Source: Actinomycetota bacterium
Lineage (GTDB): Bacteria; Actinomycetota; Actinomycetes; S36-B12
Reading direction: 5' to 3'
DNA length: 6,628 nucleotides
Assembly: GCA_026392575.1 (NCBI GenBank)
Contig: JAPLBU010000338.1
Coordinates: forward strand, 3,621 to 10,248
The translations under genes were made by a program, and so were the position numbers. Below the pieces are notes generated by a model, which did no database searches, was not told where the DNA came from, and saw only the letters and a list, made by a program, of their open reading frames with translations. This document shows positions 5,086-6,628 of the stretch, in pieces (the stretch's first letter is position 1; each line of letters begins with the position of its first letter).

Positions 5086-6628
5086 ATGACCGACATGAAG
5101 CCGCGCAGTGGCGTTGTTACCGATGGCCTCGAGCGGGCAGCCGCCCGCGGGATGCTCCGCGCCGTAGGAATGTCCGACGAGGACTTCCCCAAGCCGCAGA
5201 TCGGCGTGGCGTCCAGCTGGAACGAGATCACCCCCTACTCTTTTATTAATTTATTGGTGATGGCTTTACCGATGCCTTTTACCGCTCCACGAGGGCATGC
5301 ACTTCTCGCTGGTGTCGCGCGAGATCATCGCCGACTCCGTCGAGGCCGTCATGCAGGCGGAGCGGCTCGACGGCATGGTCACCTTCGCCGGCTGCGACAA
5401 GTCGCTCCCGGGCATGCTCATGGCCTCGGCGCGCATCGATGTGGCATCGGTCTTCGTCTACGCCGGCTCGATCCTGCCCGGCCACGTGAAGCTCTCGGAC
5501 GGGTCCGAGCGCGATGTCACGATCATCGACGCGTTCGAGGCTGTCGGCGCCTGTGCGCGCGGACTCATGTCGCGCGAGGACGTCGACCTGATCGAGCGGG
5601 CGATCTGCCCGGGTGAAGGTGCCTGCGGCGGTATGTACACGGCCAACACGATGGCCAGCGCGGCGGAAGCCATGGGCATGTCGCTTCCTGGCTCGGCTGC
5701 CCCGCCGGCGGTCGACCGTCGCCGCGATGGGTTCGCCCGTCGCTCCGGCGAGGCCGTCGTCGAGCTCATCCGTCAGGGCATCACAACCCGCGACATCATC
5801 ACCAAGCGCTCCCTCGAGAATGCCATCGCGGTCGTCATGGCCTTCGGTGGATCCACCAATGCGGTCCTGCACCTGCTGGCCCTTGCCCACGAGGCGGATG
5901 TCGAGCTCGAGATGGAGGACTTCCATCGCATCGGTGCCAAGGTTCCGCTGCTCGCCGACGTGAAGCCCTTCGGCCGGTACGTGATGAGCGATGTCGACCG
6001 TGTCGGCGGCGTGCCCGTCGTCATGCGCGCGCTGCTCGATGCGGGCCTCCTGCACGGCGACTGCCTCACGGTCACGGGCAAGACGATCGCCGAGAACCTC
6101 GCTGACATCAACCCACCGGATCCCGACGGCGAGATCCTGCACGCATCGCGCTCAGCACTCGCGGCCACGGGCGGCATCACGATCCTGTCCGGGTCGCTGT
6201 GCCCCGAGGGCGCGGTCGTCAAGAACGCCGGCGTGCCGGTCGATGTCTTCGAGGGCGAGGCTCGTGTCTTCGAGCGCGAGCAGTCAGCGATGGCGGCACT
6301 CGAGGACGGCACCATCCAGAAGGGCGACGTCATCGTCATCCGCTACGAGGGCCCCAAGGGCGGTCCGGGCATGCGCGAGATGCTGATGATCACCGGGGCC
6401 ATCAAGGGGGCCGGGCTCGGTAAGGAGGTGCTGCTCATCACCGACGGGCGATTCTCCGGCGGAACGACCGGTCTGTGCGTGGGCCACGTCTGCCCGGAGG
6501 CCGTTGACGGTGGGCCGATCGGGCTGATCGTGGACGGTGACAGGGTGCGGATAGACATCGGCGCCCGCACCCTAGACCTTCTCGTCGACGAGGCTGAACT
6601 TGCCGAGCGACGGGCAAACTTCACCCCC
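5086..6628 (+). pseudogene. ilvD: ilvD, dihydroxy-acid dehydratase, internally broken and cut by the right edge
   Basis: IlvD dehydrates 2,3-dihydroxy-acids to 2-oxoacids in valine, isoleucine and leucine synthesis, using an Fe-S cluster and Mg2+. Codons 1-50 (5086-5235) are a normal N-terminus ending SSWNEITP. The family then expects CNLSLDR...SDGISMG; instead there is a 52-base AT-rich patch (5236-5287), after which homology resumes one frame over at HEGMHFSLVSRE (5288). From there 447 codons run to the window edge with no stop. They show GCDKSLPGM (cluster Cys at 5393-5395, Lys at 5399-5401), GEGACGGMYTANTM (cluster Cys at 5624-5626), GGSTNAVLHLLA, RYEGPKGGPGMREM and GRFSGGTTG (catalytic Ser at 5455-5457). 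About 30 C-terminal residues lie beyond the window. Read without correction, the ATG frame ends at TGA 5614-5616 after 176 residues, mostly out of frame. The first cluster Cys and a Mg-ligand Asp are missing. Identity is certain; whether the break is biological or an assembly error is not. Confidence 0.9.
5236..5287 (+). other. 52-base AT-rich foreign-looking patch inside ilvD
   Basis: Only 19 of 52 bases are G or C, and the first 20 hold just two, against a strongly GC-rich surround. It replaces about 114 bases of expected ilvD sequence, a net loss near 62 bases that shifts the frame. It contains an imperfect tandem repeat, GATGGCTTTACC (5259-5270) followed by GATGCCTTTTACC (5271-5283). No inverted terminal repeats, target duplication or recognisable element is present. 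The origin is unknown: recent insertion-deletion, or a chimeric join from other DNA. Confidence 0.75.

Noticed and set aside
5236..5287. Programmed frameshift, intron or intein in ilvD
   Set aside because: Conserved coding sequence is lost rather than only interrupted, no slippery site is evident at the junction, and 52 bases is too small for a self-splicing element.
5236..5287. Insertion sequence remnant or MITE
   Set aside because: No terminal inverted repeats or target-site duplication at either edge.
5279..6142. Minus-strand open frame (287 codons) opposite ilvD
   Set aside because: The plus-strand frame is clearly IlvD; the antisense translation has no family features.

Overview
The window reads as ordinary chromosomal DNA of a high-GC Gram-positive bacterium (Actinomycetota). 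Codon third positions are strongly G/C, GTG starts occur, genes are tightly packed on one strand, and the GatA, GatB and IlvD proteins look actinobacterial. A propionibacterial or Nocardioides-like host would fit, but that is a guess from protein flavour, not a computed placement. All genes are on the + strand and no stretch longer than 20 bases lies outside a gene.

Layout: (1) 3-278, the C-terminal end of a metallo-beta-lactamase-fold hydrolase, cut by the left edge. (2) 289-3607, a complete gatC-gatA-gatB operon for the glutamyl/aspartyl-tRNA amidotransferase GatCAB; the junctions are a 2-base gap and a 4-base ATGA overlap. (3) 3610-4479, a D-2-hydroxyacid dehydrogenase family protein starting 2 bases after gatB. 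(4) 4495-5067, a small exported protein of unknown function with four cysteines, whose only sensible start codon is ATT. (5) 5086-6628, ilvD (dihydroxy-acid dehydratase), running off the right edge and broken near its N-terminus.

GatC, GatA and GatB together amidate Glu-tRNA(Gln) and/or Asp-tRNA(Asn); GatA supplies ammonia from glutamine, GatB holds the tRNA, and GatC ties the two together. The dehydrogenase is probably cotranscribed with them. The exported protein and ilvD each appear to have their own TAnnnT-type -10 element. The boxes before gatC and ilvD are nearly the same sequence and sit where a leaderless transcript would start at the ATG.

The oddest part is in ilvD. After codon 50, about 114 bases expected from the family (about 38 residues, with the first Fe-S cysteine and a Mg-binding Asp) are missing. 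In their place is a 52-base AT-rich patch (19/52 G+C) that also shifts the frame. Everything downstream is a clean, conserved 447-codon reading frame. This is either a very recent lesion or an assembly/sequencing chimera. I see no convincing new biological system; the ilvD patch, the ATT start and the paired promoter boxes most deserve a second look.
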